Positions 56,521-64,000 of a stretch of DNA of 64,000 bases are shown here, in pieces. A program made the position numbers and the translations under genes. The stretch is taken from NCBI RefSeq assembly GCF_021129175.1, contig NZ_JAJOHV010000058.1:1-64000 (forward strand), in the 5' to 3' direction. The notes under the pieces are model-generated. The model had not been told where the DNA came from. It saw only the letters and a program-made list of their open reading frames with translations, and did not search any database. The DNA is from Chromobacterium piscinae. Lineage in GTDB: Bacteria; Pseudomonadota; Gammaproteobacteria; Burkholderiales; Chromobacteriaceae. Position 1 is the first letter of the stretch. The number at the start of each line of letters is the position of its first letter.

Positions 56521-58758
56521 ATGCCAGCAGAACAATCGAAAATCATCTACACCCTCACCGACGAAGCGCCGGCGCTGGCCACCAGTTCTTTCCTGCCCAT
56601 CGTCCAGGCCTTCGCGGGCTCGGCCGGCGTCCAGGTGGATACCGCCGACATCTCCGTGGCCGCGCGCGTGCTGGCCGAATTCCCCGATTATCTGACCGAC
56701 GAACAGAAGGTTCCGAACACCCTGGCCGAACTGGGCAAGCTGACGCTGCAGCCGGAAGCCAACATCATCAAGCTGCCGAATATCAGCGCCTCGGTGGCCC
56801 AGCTGGCCGCCTGCGTCAAGGAGCTGCAATCCAAGGGCTACAAGCTGCCCGACTACCCGGAAAATCCGGCCAACGACGAAGAAAAGGCGATCAAGGACCG
56901 CTACGCCAAGTGTCTGGGCTCGGCAGTCAACCCAGTGCTGCGCGAAGGCAACTCCGACCGCCGCGCGCCGCTGGCGGTGAAGAACTATGCCAAGAAGCAC
57001 CCGCACTCGATGGGCGAATGGAAGCAGTGGTCGCAGACCCACGTCTCCCACATGCACCACGGCGATTTCTACCACGGCGAAAAGTCCATCACACTGGACA
57101 AGGCGCGCGACGTCAAGATGGAGCTGGTGACCAAGAGCGGCCAGACCATCGTGCTGAAGCCCAAGGTGGCGCTGCAGAACGGCGAAATCATCGACTCGAT
57201 GTTCATGAGCAAGAAAGCGCTGTGCGAATTCTACGAACGCGAGATGGAAGACTGCCGCGAGGCCGGCATCCTGTTCTCGCTGCACGTGAAGGCCACCATG
57301 ATGAAGGTGTCCCACCCCATCGTGTTCGGCCACTGCGTCAAGATCTACTACAAGGACGCATTCGAGAAACACGGCAAGCTGTTCGACGAGCTGGGCGTCA
57401 ACGTCAACAACGGCATGGCCACGCTGTACGAGAAGATCGAAACCCTGCCGGCCTCCAAGCGCGAAGAAATCATCCGCGACCTGCACGCCTGCCAGGAACA
57501 CCGTCCGCGCCTGGCAATGGTTGACTCCGCCAAGGGCATCACCAACTTCCACTCGCCGAACGACGTGATCGTGGACGCTTCGATGCCGGCGATGATCCGC
57601 ACCGGCGGCAAGATGTGGGGCGCCGACGGCAAGCCTTACGACTGCAAGGCAGTGATGCCGGAATCGACTTTCGCCCGCATCTACCAGGAGATGATCAACT
57701 TCTGCAAATGGCACGGCAATTTCGACCCGCGCACCATGGGCACCGTGCCCAACGTCGGCCTGATGGCGCAGAAAGCCGAAGAATACGGCTCGCACGACAA
57801 GACCTATGAAATCCAGGCCGACGGCGTCGCCAACATCGTCGACCTCGCCACCGGCGAAGTGCTGCTGAGCCAAAACGTGGAAGCCGGCGACATCTGGCGC
57901 ATGTGCCAGGTCAAGGACGCGCCGATCCGCGACTGGGTCAAGCTGGCCGTGACCCGCGCCCGCAACTCCGGCATGCCGGCGGTGTTCTGGCTGGACCCGT
58001 ATCGCCCGCACGAGAACGAACTGATCAAGAAGGTGCAAACCTACCTGAAGGATTACGACACCAACGGCCTGGACATCCACATCATGTCCCAGGTGCGCGC
58101 GATGCGCTTCACGCTGGAGCGCGTGGCGCGCGGCCTGGACACCATCTCGGTCACTGGCAACATCCTGCGCGACTACCTGACCGACCTGTTCCCGATCATG
58201 GAGCTGGGCACCTCGGCCAAGATGCTGTCCATCGTGCCGCTGATGGCTGGCGGCGGCATGTACGAAACCGGCGCCGGCGGCTCTGCGCCTAAGCACGTGC
58301 AACAGTTGCTGGAAGAGAACCACCTGCGCTGGGACTCGCTCGGCGAATTCCTGGCGCTGGCGGTGTCGCTGGAAGATCTGGGCATCAAGACCGGCAACGC
58401 CAAAGCCAAAGTACTGGCCAAGACGCTGGACCTGGCCACCGGCAAGCTGCTAGACGAGAACAAGTCCCCGTCCCGCCGCACCGGCGAGCTGGACAACCGC
58501 GGCAGCCAGTTCTACCTGTCGATGTACTGGGCCCAGGCGCTGGCCGCGCAGACTGACGACAAGGAGCTGCAAGCCCGCTTCGCGCCTGTCGCCAAGCAAC
58601 TGGCCGACAACGAGCAGAAGATCCTGGCCGAACTGAAGGCCGTGCAGGGCAAAGCGGCCGATATCGGCGGCTACTACCTGCCGGACGCCGCCAAGTGCAG
58701 CGCGGTGATGCGCCCCAGCGCCACCTTCAACGCGGCGATCTCCTCCGTGCAGGCCTAA
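56521..58758 (+). CDS. icd: Monomeric NADP-dependent isocitrate dehydrogenase
   Basis: 745 residues, the large monomeric IDH type (Azotobacter/Corynebacterium), unrelated in size to the ~416-residue dimeric E. coli enzyme. [20 protein letters not shown] at the N-terminus, [40 protein letters not shown] and [16 protein letters not shown] are characteristic. It produces 2-oxoglutarate and NADPH in the TCA cycle. It stands alone, with a strong terminator directly after it. Confidence 0.97.
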   Translation: MPAEQSKIIYTLTDEAPALATSSFLPIVQAFAGSAGVQVDTADISVAARVLAEFPDYLTDEQKVPNTLAELGKLTLQPEANIIKLPNISASVAQLAACVKELQSKGYKLPDYPENPANDEEKAIKDRYAKCLGSAVNPVLREGNSDRRAPLAVKNYAKKHPHSMGEWKQWSQTHVSHMHHGDFYHGEKSITLDKARDVKMELVTKSGQTIVLKPKVALQNGEIIDSMFMSKKALCEFYEREMEDCREAGILFSLHVKATMMKVSHPIVFGHCVKIYYKDAFEKHGKLFDELGVNVNNGMATLYEKIETLPASKREEIIRDLHACQEHRPRLAMVDSAKGITNFHSPNDVIVDASMPAMIRTGGKMWGADGKPYDCKAVMPESTFARIYQEMINFCKWHGNFDPRTMGTVPNVGLMAQKAEEYGSHDKTYEIQADGVANIVDLATGEVLLSQNVEAGDIWRMCQVKDAPIRDWVKLAVTRARNSGMPAVFWLDPYRPHENELIKKVQTYLKDYDTNGLDIHIMSQVRAMRFTLERVARGLDTISVTGNILRDYLTDLFPIMELGTSAKMLSIVPLMAGGGMYETGAGGSAPKHVQQLLEENHLRWDSLGEFLALAVSLEDLGIKTGNAKAKVLAKTLDLATGKLLDENKSPSRRTGELDNRGSQFYLSMYWAQALAAQTDDKELQARFAPVAKQLADNEQKILAELKAVQGKAADIGGYYLPDAAKCSAVMRPSATFNAAISSVQA

Positions 58759-58777
58759 AACCTGGCCAGCAGACCAC

Positions 58778-58803
58778 AAGCCCCCGGTTCCCGGGGGCTT
58801 TTT
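58778..58803 (+). terminator. Rho-independent terminator of icd
   Basis: AAGCCCCCGG-TTC-CCGGGGGCTT followed by TTT, 20 nt after icd. Confidence 0.9.
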
Positions 58804-58838
58804 CATGCCCGCGCCCTCTCCGCGCGTGGCTCCGCCAA

Positions 58839-59729
58839 TCAACGCCAATCGTCGGCCAGCGTCCGCGCCGCCTCCAGCATCATCGTCTTCGCCGCATCCG
58901 GCCGCTTGCCCCCGCGCCAAGCCATCATCAGCCGCCAACGGCCCAGCTCCGGCTCCTGCAACGGCAATTCCCGCAGCGCGCCCCACTCCAGCTCCTGCCG
59001 CACCGCCAAGCGCGGCACGAAGGCAACATAACCGTGCCAGAGGGCCAGATCGCGCGCGGCCGAGGCCGGTTGCGGCAGATGGATGGGCCTGCCTGGCGCG
59101 CGCAGCCGCCTCAGACGGCGAACCAATTCCTCGGCGCCGTCTCCCCAGTTCTGGGGCGCCAGCGGATATTCCGCCAATCGGCCGAGTGGCAGCTCCCGCC
59201 CATCGCCCGCCAGCGGATGAGAAGGAGCCGCCACCGCCACAATCGGCGAATCGCACAAGGCCTCCATTTCCAGTCCTGAGACAGCGGGCCTTTGCAACAC
59301 AAAACCGATATCCAACTCGCCGCCCAGCAACTGCTGCAGTATTTGGGGCGAATGATCGGTATCGCAGCGGATTTCCAGCGGCGCCTCGGCCAGCTTCGCC
59401 AGCAAGGGACCAAACACCACGCCCGCCAAAGAAGGCAGGCAAGCCACCCGCACCCTCGGCAACCCCTCCGCCCCCGCCAAACGCTCCCGCCCCTCGGCCA
59501 GCGCGTCCAGTGCCGCTCGCGCCGCGGGCAAAAACGCCATGCAGGCCGCGGTAGGCTCCGCGCCCCGGCGGTGCCGGCTGAACAATTTCACCCCCAGCCG
59601 CGTCTCCAGCAGGGCGACGCGCTGGCTGGCCTGCGGCTGCGACCAGCCTCTTCGCGCCGCCGCCTGGCTGAAACTGCCCAATGCGGCCACGTCCAACAGC
59701 AACTCAAGATCATCCAGACTCACAGACAT
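58839..59729 (-). CDS. LysR-family transcriptional regulator
   Basis: 296 residues. HTH at about 1-60 (LDDLELLLDVAALGSFSQAA, WSQPQASQRVALLETRLGVK), followed by a co-inducer domain (VRVACLPSLAGVVFGPLLAK, GELDIGFVLQRPAVSG). Target unknown. It is divergent from the GNAT gene at 59832 across about 100 bases, the usual place for a LysR target. The ATG at 59729 was chosen; the frame is open far upstream but without similarity. Confidence 0.87.
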   Translation of the reverse strand: MSVSLDDLELLLDVAALGSFSQAAARRGWSQPQASQRVALLETRLGVKLFSRHRRGAEPTAACMAFLPAARAALDALAEGRERLAGAEGLPRVRVACLPSLAGVVFGPLLAKLAEAPLEIRCDTDHSPQILQQLLGGELDIGFVLQRPAVSGLEMEALCDSPIVAVAAPSHPLAGDGRELPLGRLAEYPLAPQNWGDGAEELVRRLRRLRAPGRPIHLPQPASAARDLALWHGYVAFVPRLAVRQELEWGALRELPLQEPELGRWRLMMAWRGGKRPDAAKTMMLEAARTLADDWR

Positions 59730-59831
59730 AATAAAAATCCATGGCAAATATTTCAGCCAACGCGTTACATCATAGCTCTTCGCCTCCGACAATGGACTCA
59801 CTTCCAATCGACGGAAACAGATGAGAAACAC

Positions 59832-60356
59832 ATGCGGCATATCCAGACCGAACGCCTGCTGCTGCGCGCCATCAGCGCCGGCGATGCCGAAGCGCTGTAC
59901 GCGATCTTCGGCGACCCCGAAACCAACCGTTACAATCCACACGGCCCCCATTCCTCCATCGAGCATGCCCGCATGGCGCTGGCTGGATGGACGGAGGAAT
60001 GGAAACGCCATGGCTTCGGCCGCTGGTCAGTGGCCTGTCGGGAGGAGCCTGGCCGGATCATCGGTTTCGGCGGCCTCAGCTACGGCGACTACGGCGGCCA
60101 AGACAGGCTGAATTTGGGCTATCGCTTCGCGCCTTCGGCCTGGGGAAAGGGATTGGCCAGCGAAATGGCCCGGCAAGCGCTGCAATGCGCGTTCGAAGCC
60201 CTGGCCGCGCCTGCCGTGTTCGCCAAGGTCCGCCCAGCCAATCTGCCTTCGATCCGAGTGCTGCTTCGATCCGGCTTCAGCCATCACGGCAGCCTGCGCG
60301 ACATCCCAGCCGCGCCGGCGTCATTGGTCTATATTTCGCGTGCACCGGCCAAGTAG
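59832..60356 (+). CDS. RimJ/RimL-type GNAT acetyltransferase
   Basis: 174 residues. IQTERLLLRAISAGDAEALY, then the motif A region YRFAPSAWGKGLASEMARQA and VRPANLPSIRVLLRSGF, the signature of the RimJ/RimL family that acetylates protein N-termini or antibiotics. It is unlike the YhhY-type cluster at 22-23 kb. It is divergent from the LysR gene, which is a candidate regulator, and ends just before the cold-shock terminator. Confidence 0.86.
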   Translation: MRHIQTERLLLRAISAGDAEALYAIFGDPETNRYNPHGPHSSIEHARMALAGWTEEWKRHGFGRWSVACREEPGRIIGFGGLSYGDYGGQDRLNLGYRFAPSAWGKGLASEMARQALQCAFEALAAPAVFAKVRPANLPSIRVLLRSGFSHHGSLRDIPAAPASLVYISRAPAK

Positions 60357-60372
60357 GCCGCCATGAAAATGA

Positions 60373-60395
60373 AAAGCCCGCCTGAGGCGGGCTTT
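60373..60395. terminator. Terminator of the cold-shock gene
   Basis: AAAGCCCGCC-TGA-GGCGGGCTTT. On the minus strand a T4 follows. Also 17 nt after the GNAT stop on the plus strand. Confidence 0.85.
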
Positions 60396-60445
60396 GAAAT
60401 ATGCCTTGCAGCCCACCACGCGGCGGGACTGAGTCCAGAACAGAC

Positions 60446-60649
60446 TTACGCGTTCTGGATATTGGACGCTTGCTTACCTTTCGGGCCGGACACCACTTCA
60501 AAGCTTACACGCTGACCCTCTTTCAGGGTCTTGAAGCCTTGCATGTTGATGGCCGAGAAATGGGCGAACAGATCCTCGCCACCTTCGTCCGGGGTAATAA
60601 AGCCGAAGCCTTTTGCGTCATTGAACCACTTCACGGTACCAAATGCCAT
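60446..60649 (-). CDS. Cold-shock domain protein (CspA family)
   Basis: 67 residues, a single OB-fold. The RNA-binding motifs are KGFGFI (residues 13-18) and DLFAHF (about 26-31), with [20 protein letters not shown] at the start. It is an RNA chaperone; whether cold-induced is not shown by the sequence, though it has a long upstream region (about 210 bp) shared with clpS. A GGAAG ribosome site precedes the ATG. Confidence 0.95.
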   Translation of the reverse strand: MAFGTVKWFNDAKGFGFITPDEGGEDLFAHFSAINMQGFKTLKEGQRVSFEVVSGPKGKQASNIQNA

Positions 60650-60863
60650 TTAACTTCCTTGCGAAAAAAAGGCTGGTGAAGCCGACCAACTTAGAGCTTA
60701 ATAGAGTTTGACAAAATGCTGTGCCGCAAAATGCCAAACAGTTAAGCCAAGCACCAGCTGCATTTCTACGCAAGCGCGGCGACGGCGTCAAGTGATTGCG
60801 GTCTTGAGAGCCCCCTTGAAAAAAAGTCTGGGGGAACCAAAATTGAAGTGAGGCACCGTTTCA

Positions 60864-61184
60864 GTGAAAGTCGACATGTCCACCTCGGTCAAAGACGATG
60901 CCCAGCTTGAGGCGTCACGGGTTAGGGAAAACCCACCCCCGATGTATAAGGTGTTGTTATTGAACGATGATTTTACCCCAATGGACTTCGTGGTGCAGGT
61001 TCTCCAGCAGTTCTTCTACATGAACAGAGAGAAGGCCACCCAGATCATGCTGCAAGTCCACACGCAAGGTCACGGCGTGTGTGGCGTTTATACCAAAGAC
61101 GTGGCTGCAACGAAGGTCGAGCAGGTGTTGCAATATGCGAAAGCGCATCAGCATCCGCTTCAGTGCGTAATGGAGGAAAACTGA
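60864..61184 (+). CDS. clpS: ClpS adaptor
   Basis: 106 residues from a GTG at 60864 (102 from an ATG at 60876; either possible). [20 protein letters not shown] and [40 protein letters not shown] are conserved ClpS. It delivers N-degron substrates to ClpAP and blocks other substrates. Its stop overlaps the clpA start by one base (TGATG). Confidence 0.95.
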   Translation: MKVDMSTSVKDDAQLEASRVRENPPPMYKVLLLNDDFTPMDFVVQVLQQFFYMNREKATQIMLQVHTQGHGVCGVYTKDVAATKVEQVLQYAKAHQHPLQCVMEEN

Positions 61185-63463
61185 TGATTGCCCAGGAGCT
61201 TGAAGTAAGCCTGCACATGGCGTTCATGGACGCACGGCGCAAGCGCCACGAGTTCATCAGCGTGGAGCATCTGCTGCTCGCGATGACCGACAACCCGTCG
61301 GCCGCAGAAGTCTTGCGGGCCTGCGGCGCCAATATCGACCAACTCAAGAAGCAGCTGACCGACTTCATCGATGAGCACACTCCCACCGTGCCCGGCGAGG
61401 CGGAAGTCGAAACCCAGCCAACGCTTGGATTCCAACGCGTGATCCAGCGCGCGATCCTGCACGTGCAGTCGTCGGGCAAGAAGGAAGTGTCCGGCGCGAA
61501 CATCCTGGTCGCCATCTTCGGCGAGAAGGATTCGCACGCGGTGTACTATCTGCACCAGCAAGGCATCTCGCGGCTGGACGTCGTCAACTTCATCTCGCAC
61601 GGCATCACCAAGCAGCGGTCGCAGCAGCCGCCGCAGGAGCCGCGCGACAGCGGCAACAACGACGCGGACGGCGAAGAGCAGGCCACCGGACCGGGAGGGG
61701 CGCTGGAAAACTACACCCAGAACCTCAACCAGATGGCCCGCGACGGCAAAATCGACCCCTTGATCGGCCGCGAGCATGAGCTTGAGCGCACGGTGCAGAT
61801 CCTGTGCCGCCGCCGCAAGAACAACCCGCTGCTGGTCGGCGAGGCTGGCGTCGGCAAGACCGCCATCGCCGAAGGCCTTGCTCGCCGCATCGTCGGCGGC
61901 GAGGTGCCGGAGATCCTGTCCAAGTCCACCGTCTACGCGCTGGACATGGGCGCCCTGCTGGCCGGCACCAAGTATCGCGGCGATTTCGAGCAGCGCTTGA
62001 AGGCGGTGATCAAACAGCTGACCGAGGACACCAACGCCATCCTGTTCATCGACGAAATCCACACGCTGATCGGCGCCGGCGCGGCCTCGGGCGGCACGCT
62101 GGACGCGTCCAACCTGCTCAAGCCGGCGCTGTCCAACGGCAGCCTGCGCTGCATAGGCGCGACGACGTACAACGAGTACCGCGGCATCTTCGAGAAGGAC
62201 AACGCGCTGTCCCGCCGTTTCCAGAAGATAGACGTCACCGAGCCGACGGTGCAGCAAACGGTGGAAATCCTGAAGGGTCTGAAGTCTCGCTTCGAAGCCC
62301 ACCACGGCGTCAAGTACACGCAATCGGCGCTGTCCACCGCGGCGGAGCTGTCGGCGCGCTACATCAACGACCGCCACCTTCCGGACAAGGCCATCGACGT
62401 GATCGACGAGGCCGGCGCCGCGCAAAAGATCCTGCCCAAGTCGCGGCAGAAGAAGGTGATCAACAAGTCGGAGATCGAAGAGATCGTCGCCAAGATCGCC
62501 CGCATTCCGCCGAAGACGGTCTCCAGCGACGACAAGAACGTGCTGAAGAACCTGGAGCGCGATCTGAAAAACGTGGTGTTCGGCCAGGAGAAGGCGATCG
62601 AAGGCCTAGCCAGCGCGATCAAGATGACCCGCTCCGGCCTGGGCAATCCGCAGAAGCCGATCGGATCGTTCCTGTTCTCCGGCCCCACCGGCGTCGGCAA
62701 GACCGAACTGGCGCGCCAGCTGGCCTACATCCTCGGCGTCGAGCTGATCCGCTTCGACATGTCCGAGTACATGGAGCGCCACGCGGTGTCGCGGCTGATC
62801 GGCGCGCCTCCCGGCTACGTCGGCTTCGAGCAGGGCGGCCAGCTGACCGAGGCCATCAACAAGCATCCGTACGCGGTGGTGCTGCTGGACGAGATCGAAA
62901 AAGCGCATCCGGACATCTACAACGTGCTGCTGCAGGTGATGGACCACGGAACGCTGACCGACAACAATGGCCGCAAGGCGGACTTCCGCAACGTGGTGCT
63001 GATCATGACCACCAACGCCGGCGCCGAATCGTTGTCCAAGCCTTCGCTGGGCTTCACCCAGACCAAGGCCGCCGGCGACGAGATGGGCGACATCAAGCGG
63101 ATGTTCAGCCCCGAGTTCCGCAACCGCCTGGATGCCATCATCCCCTTCGGCATGCTGGACGAGCAGATCATTCTGCAAGTGGTGGACAAGTTCCTGATGC
63201 AGCTGGAACAGCAGTTGTCGGAGAAGCATGTCGACATCCACTTCACCGACGAGTTGCGCCGCTACCTGGCGAAGAACGGCTTCGACCCGCTAATGGGCGC
63301 CCGCCCGATGGCCCGTCTGATCCAGGACACGCTGCGCAAGGCGCTGGCCGACGAGCTGCTGTTCGGCCGGCTGGTCGCCGGCGGCGAAGTCACCGTCACG
63401 GTCGCCGACGACAAGGTGGAACTGTTGTTCGACCAGAGCGCGCTGGCGGCGGAACCCGTCTAA
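61184..63463 (+). CDS. clpA: ATP-dependent Clp protease ATPase subunit ClpA
   Basis: 759 residues (E. coli 758). The N domain ([20 protein letters not shown]) precedes two AAA+ modules: Walker A1 [14 protein letters not shown] at about 225 and Walker A2 [14 protein letters not shown] at about 505, with Walker B segments [14 protein letters not shown] and [14 protein letters not shown]. The ClpP-docking loop appears as SLGFTQ. It unfolds substrates for ClpP. The ATG at 61184 follows GGAGGAAA, overlapping clpS; upstream extension rejected. Confidence 0.98.
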   Translation: MIAQELEVSLHMAFMDARRKRHEFISVEHLLLAMTDNPSAAEVLRACGANIDQLKKQLTDFIDEHTPTVPGEAEVETQPTLGFQRVIQRAILHVQSSGKKEVSGANILVAIFGEKDSHAVYYLHQQGISRLDVVNFISHGITKQRSQQPPQEPRDSGNNDADGEEQATGPGGALENYTQNLNQMARDGKIDPLIGREHELERTVQILCRRRKNNPLLVGEAGVGKTAIAEGLARRIVGGEVPEILSKSTVYALDMGALLAGTKYRGDFEQRLKAVIKQLTEDTNAILFIDEIHTLIGAGAASGGTLDASNLLKPALSNGSLRCIGATTYNEYRGIFEKDNALSRRFQKIDVTEPTVQQTVEILKGLKSRFEAHHGVKYTQSALSTAAELSARYINDRHLPDKAIDVIDEAGAAQKILPKSRQKKVINKSEIEEIVAKIARIPPKTVSSDDKNVLKNLERDLKNVVFGQEKAIEGLASAIKMTRSGLGNPQKPIGSFLFSGPTGVGKTELARQLAYILGVELIRFDMSEYMERHAVSRLIGAPPGYVGFEQGGQLTEAINKHPYAVVLLDEIEKAHPDIYNVLLQVMDHGTLTDNNGRKADFRNVVLIMTTNAGAESLSKPSLGFTQTKAAGDEMGDIKRMFSPEFRNRLDAIIPFGMLDEQIILQVVDKFLMQLEQQLSEKHVDIHFTDELRRYLAKNGFDPLMGARPMARLIQDTLRKALADELLFGRLVAGGEVTVTVADDKVELLFDQSALAAEPV

Positions 63464-63480
63464 CCTCGTAATGCTCAGCA

Positions 63481-63508
63481 AAAGACCCGGCCATGCCGGG
63501 TCTTTTTA
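63481..63508. terminator. Terminator between clpA and xerD
   Basis: AAAGACCCGG-CCATG-CCGGGTCTTT, T-rich on the plus strand (TTTTTATTTT), 17 nt after clpA. Confidence 0.9.
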
Positions 63509-63531
63509 TTTTCAGCCTGCCCGGCTCCGCC

Positions 63532-64000
63532 TCAACCGCGTGGATGATGGCGGGCATGCAGCTGCTTCAGACGCTCGCGCGCCACATGGGTGTAGATCTG
63601 GGTGGTGGAGATGTCGGAATGGCCCAGCAGCAGCTGCACCACCCGCAAGTCGGCGCCGTGGTTGACCAGATGGGTGGCGAAGGCGTGGCGCAGCACATGC
63701 GGGCTGACCTTGGACAGGCCCTGGCGGCTGGCGTATTGCGAAATCAGGTGCCAAGCCATCTGCCGTGTCATCCCGGCCTTGCGCTGGGTGACGAAAACCG
63801 CGTCGCACGGCAGGCCGGCCAGCAGCAGCGGCCGCGCCTCCTTCAGGTAGCGCAGCAGCCAGTCCTGGGCGATTTCGCCGAGCGGCACCAGCCGCTCCTT
63901 GCTGCCCTTGCCTATCGTCTTCACCACGCCATCCAGCAGGTTCAGCTGGTTCAGCGTCATGCCCACCAGTTCCGACACCCGCAGGCCGCTGGCGTACAGC
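63532..64000 (-). CDS. xerD: Tyrosine recombinase XerD (5' end outside window)
   Basis: Partial: the reading frame runs from the right edge ([13 protein letters not shown]) to the stop, 155 residues of the catalytic domain. Catalytic residues are the Arg in SGLR, Lys in [12 protein letters not shown], the His-x-x-Arg of [21 protein letters not shown], His in LLLGHSD and Tyr in [13 protein letters not shown]. HATLHxHHPRG at the end is XerD-like. It resolves chromosome dimers at dif with XerC and FtsK. The N-terminal half is not in the window. Confidence 0.93.
   Translation of the reverse strand, partial: LYASGLRVSELVGMTLNQLNLLDGVVKTIGKGSKERLVPLGEIAQDWLLRYLKEARPLLLAGLPCDAVFVTQRKAGMTRQMAWHLISQYASRQGLSKVSPHVLRHAFATHLVNHGADLRVVQLLLGHSDISTTQIYTHVARERLKQLHARHHPRG

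Noticed and set aside
56494-58323. A 609-codon open frame antisense to icd
   Set aside because: icd is unambiguous on the other strand. Long antisense frames are common in GC-rich codon-biased genes and this one shows no domain.

Overview
The window is a GC-rich, densely packed bacterial chromosome segment (about 58 protein genes, little intergenic space). Gene content and order point to a betaproteobacterium of the Neisseriales/Chromobacteriaceae type, most like Chromobacterium. The pointers are a monomeric isocitrate dehydrogenase, rpsF-priB-rpsR-rplI, ubiC-ubiA, hda next to a HAD-IB phosphatase gene, clpS-clpA, FNR divergent from hemN, and a DUF3108 gene after purMN. This assignment rests on protein recognition from memory, not on a database search. 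I see no rRNA or tRNA gene, insertion sequence, prophage or CRISPR array.

Layout. 1-562 is AT-rich and gene-poor. 0.5-11.3 kb holds divergent metR/metE, sixA, lrgAB, ubiCA, a small cationic exported protein, and a minus-strand block (FixH-like protein, Nudix-ThiE fusion, DUF815-type ATPase, HAD phosphatase, hda). 11.5-20.4 kb is plus-strand housekeeping: purM, purN, DUF3108 protein, an RsmB-family methyltransferase, a CLC channel, grxD, then upp, an unknown gene and uraA (uracil salvage). 20.4-25.6 kb is more lineage-specific: two paralogous tiny exported proteins flanking a YhaJ-like LysR regulator, three tandem YhhY-like GNAT genes, an AraC regulator, an orphan protein and an isochorismatase-like hydrolase. 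25.7-33.2 kb carries a Na+/alanine symporter, a family-3 binding protein and a complete ugpBAECQ operon behind a Pho-box-like site. 33.4-36.4 kb is a GbsR/MarR regulator-cioA-cioB operon with a clear promoter and operator. 36.4-37.0 kb is non-coding with several strong inverted repeats. 37.0-46.3 kb holds a DUF2322-like gene, a Dcu carrier, a MarR-GNAT fusion regulator with twin operators, the S6/PriB/S18/L9 operon, a copper module (multicopper oxidase then csoR), suhB, trmJ and DUF1853. 46.4-64 kb holds fnr/hemN with an FNR box between them, a chemotaxis receptor, glycerate 2-kinase, mutS, an orphan acidic protein, rluE, icd, a LysR regulator, a GNAT gene, a cold-shock gene, clpS-clpA and the 3' part of xerD running off the right edge.

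How the parts work together. Several units look self-regulating. FNR probably controls itself and anaerobic haem synthesis. The CioAB oxidase is translationally coupled to its own regulator. CsoR sits downstream of the oxidase it probably controls. The MarR-GNAT gene has two identical operators over its own promoter. The ugp operon looks phosphate-starvation controlled. No large undescribed system is evident. The least explained pieces are the paired small exported proteins with their LysR regulator and a nested RNA hairpin, the orphan terminator and 14-bp hairpin at 36.4-36.8 kb, and the unknown gene inside the uracil salvage cluster.
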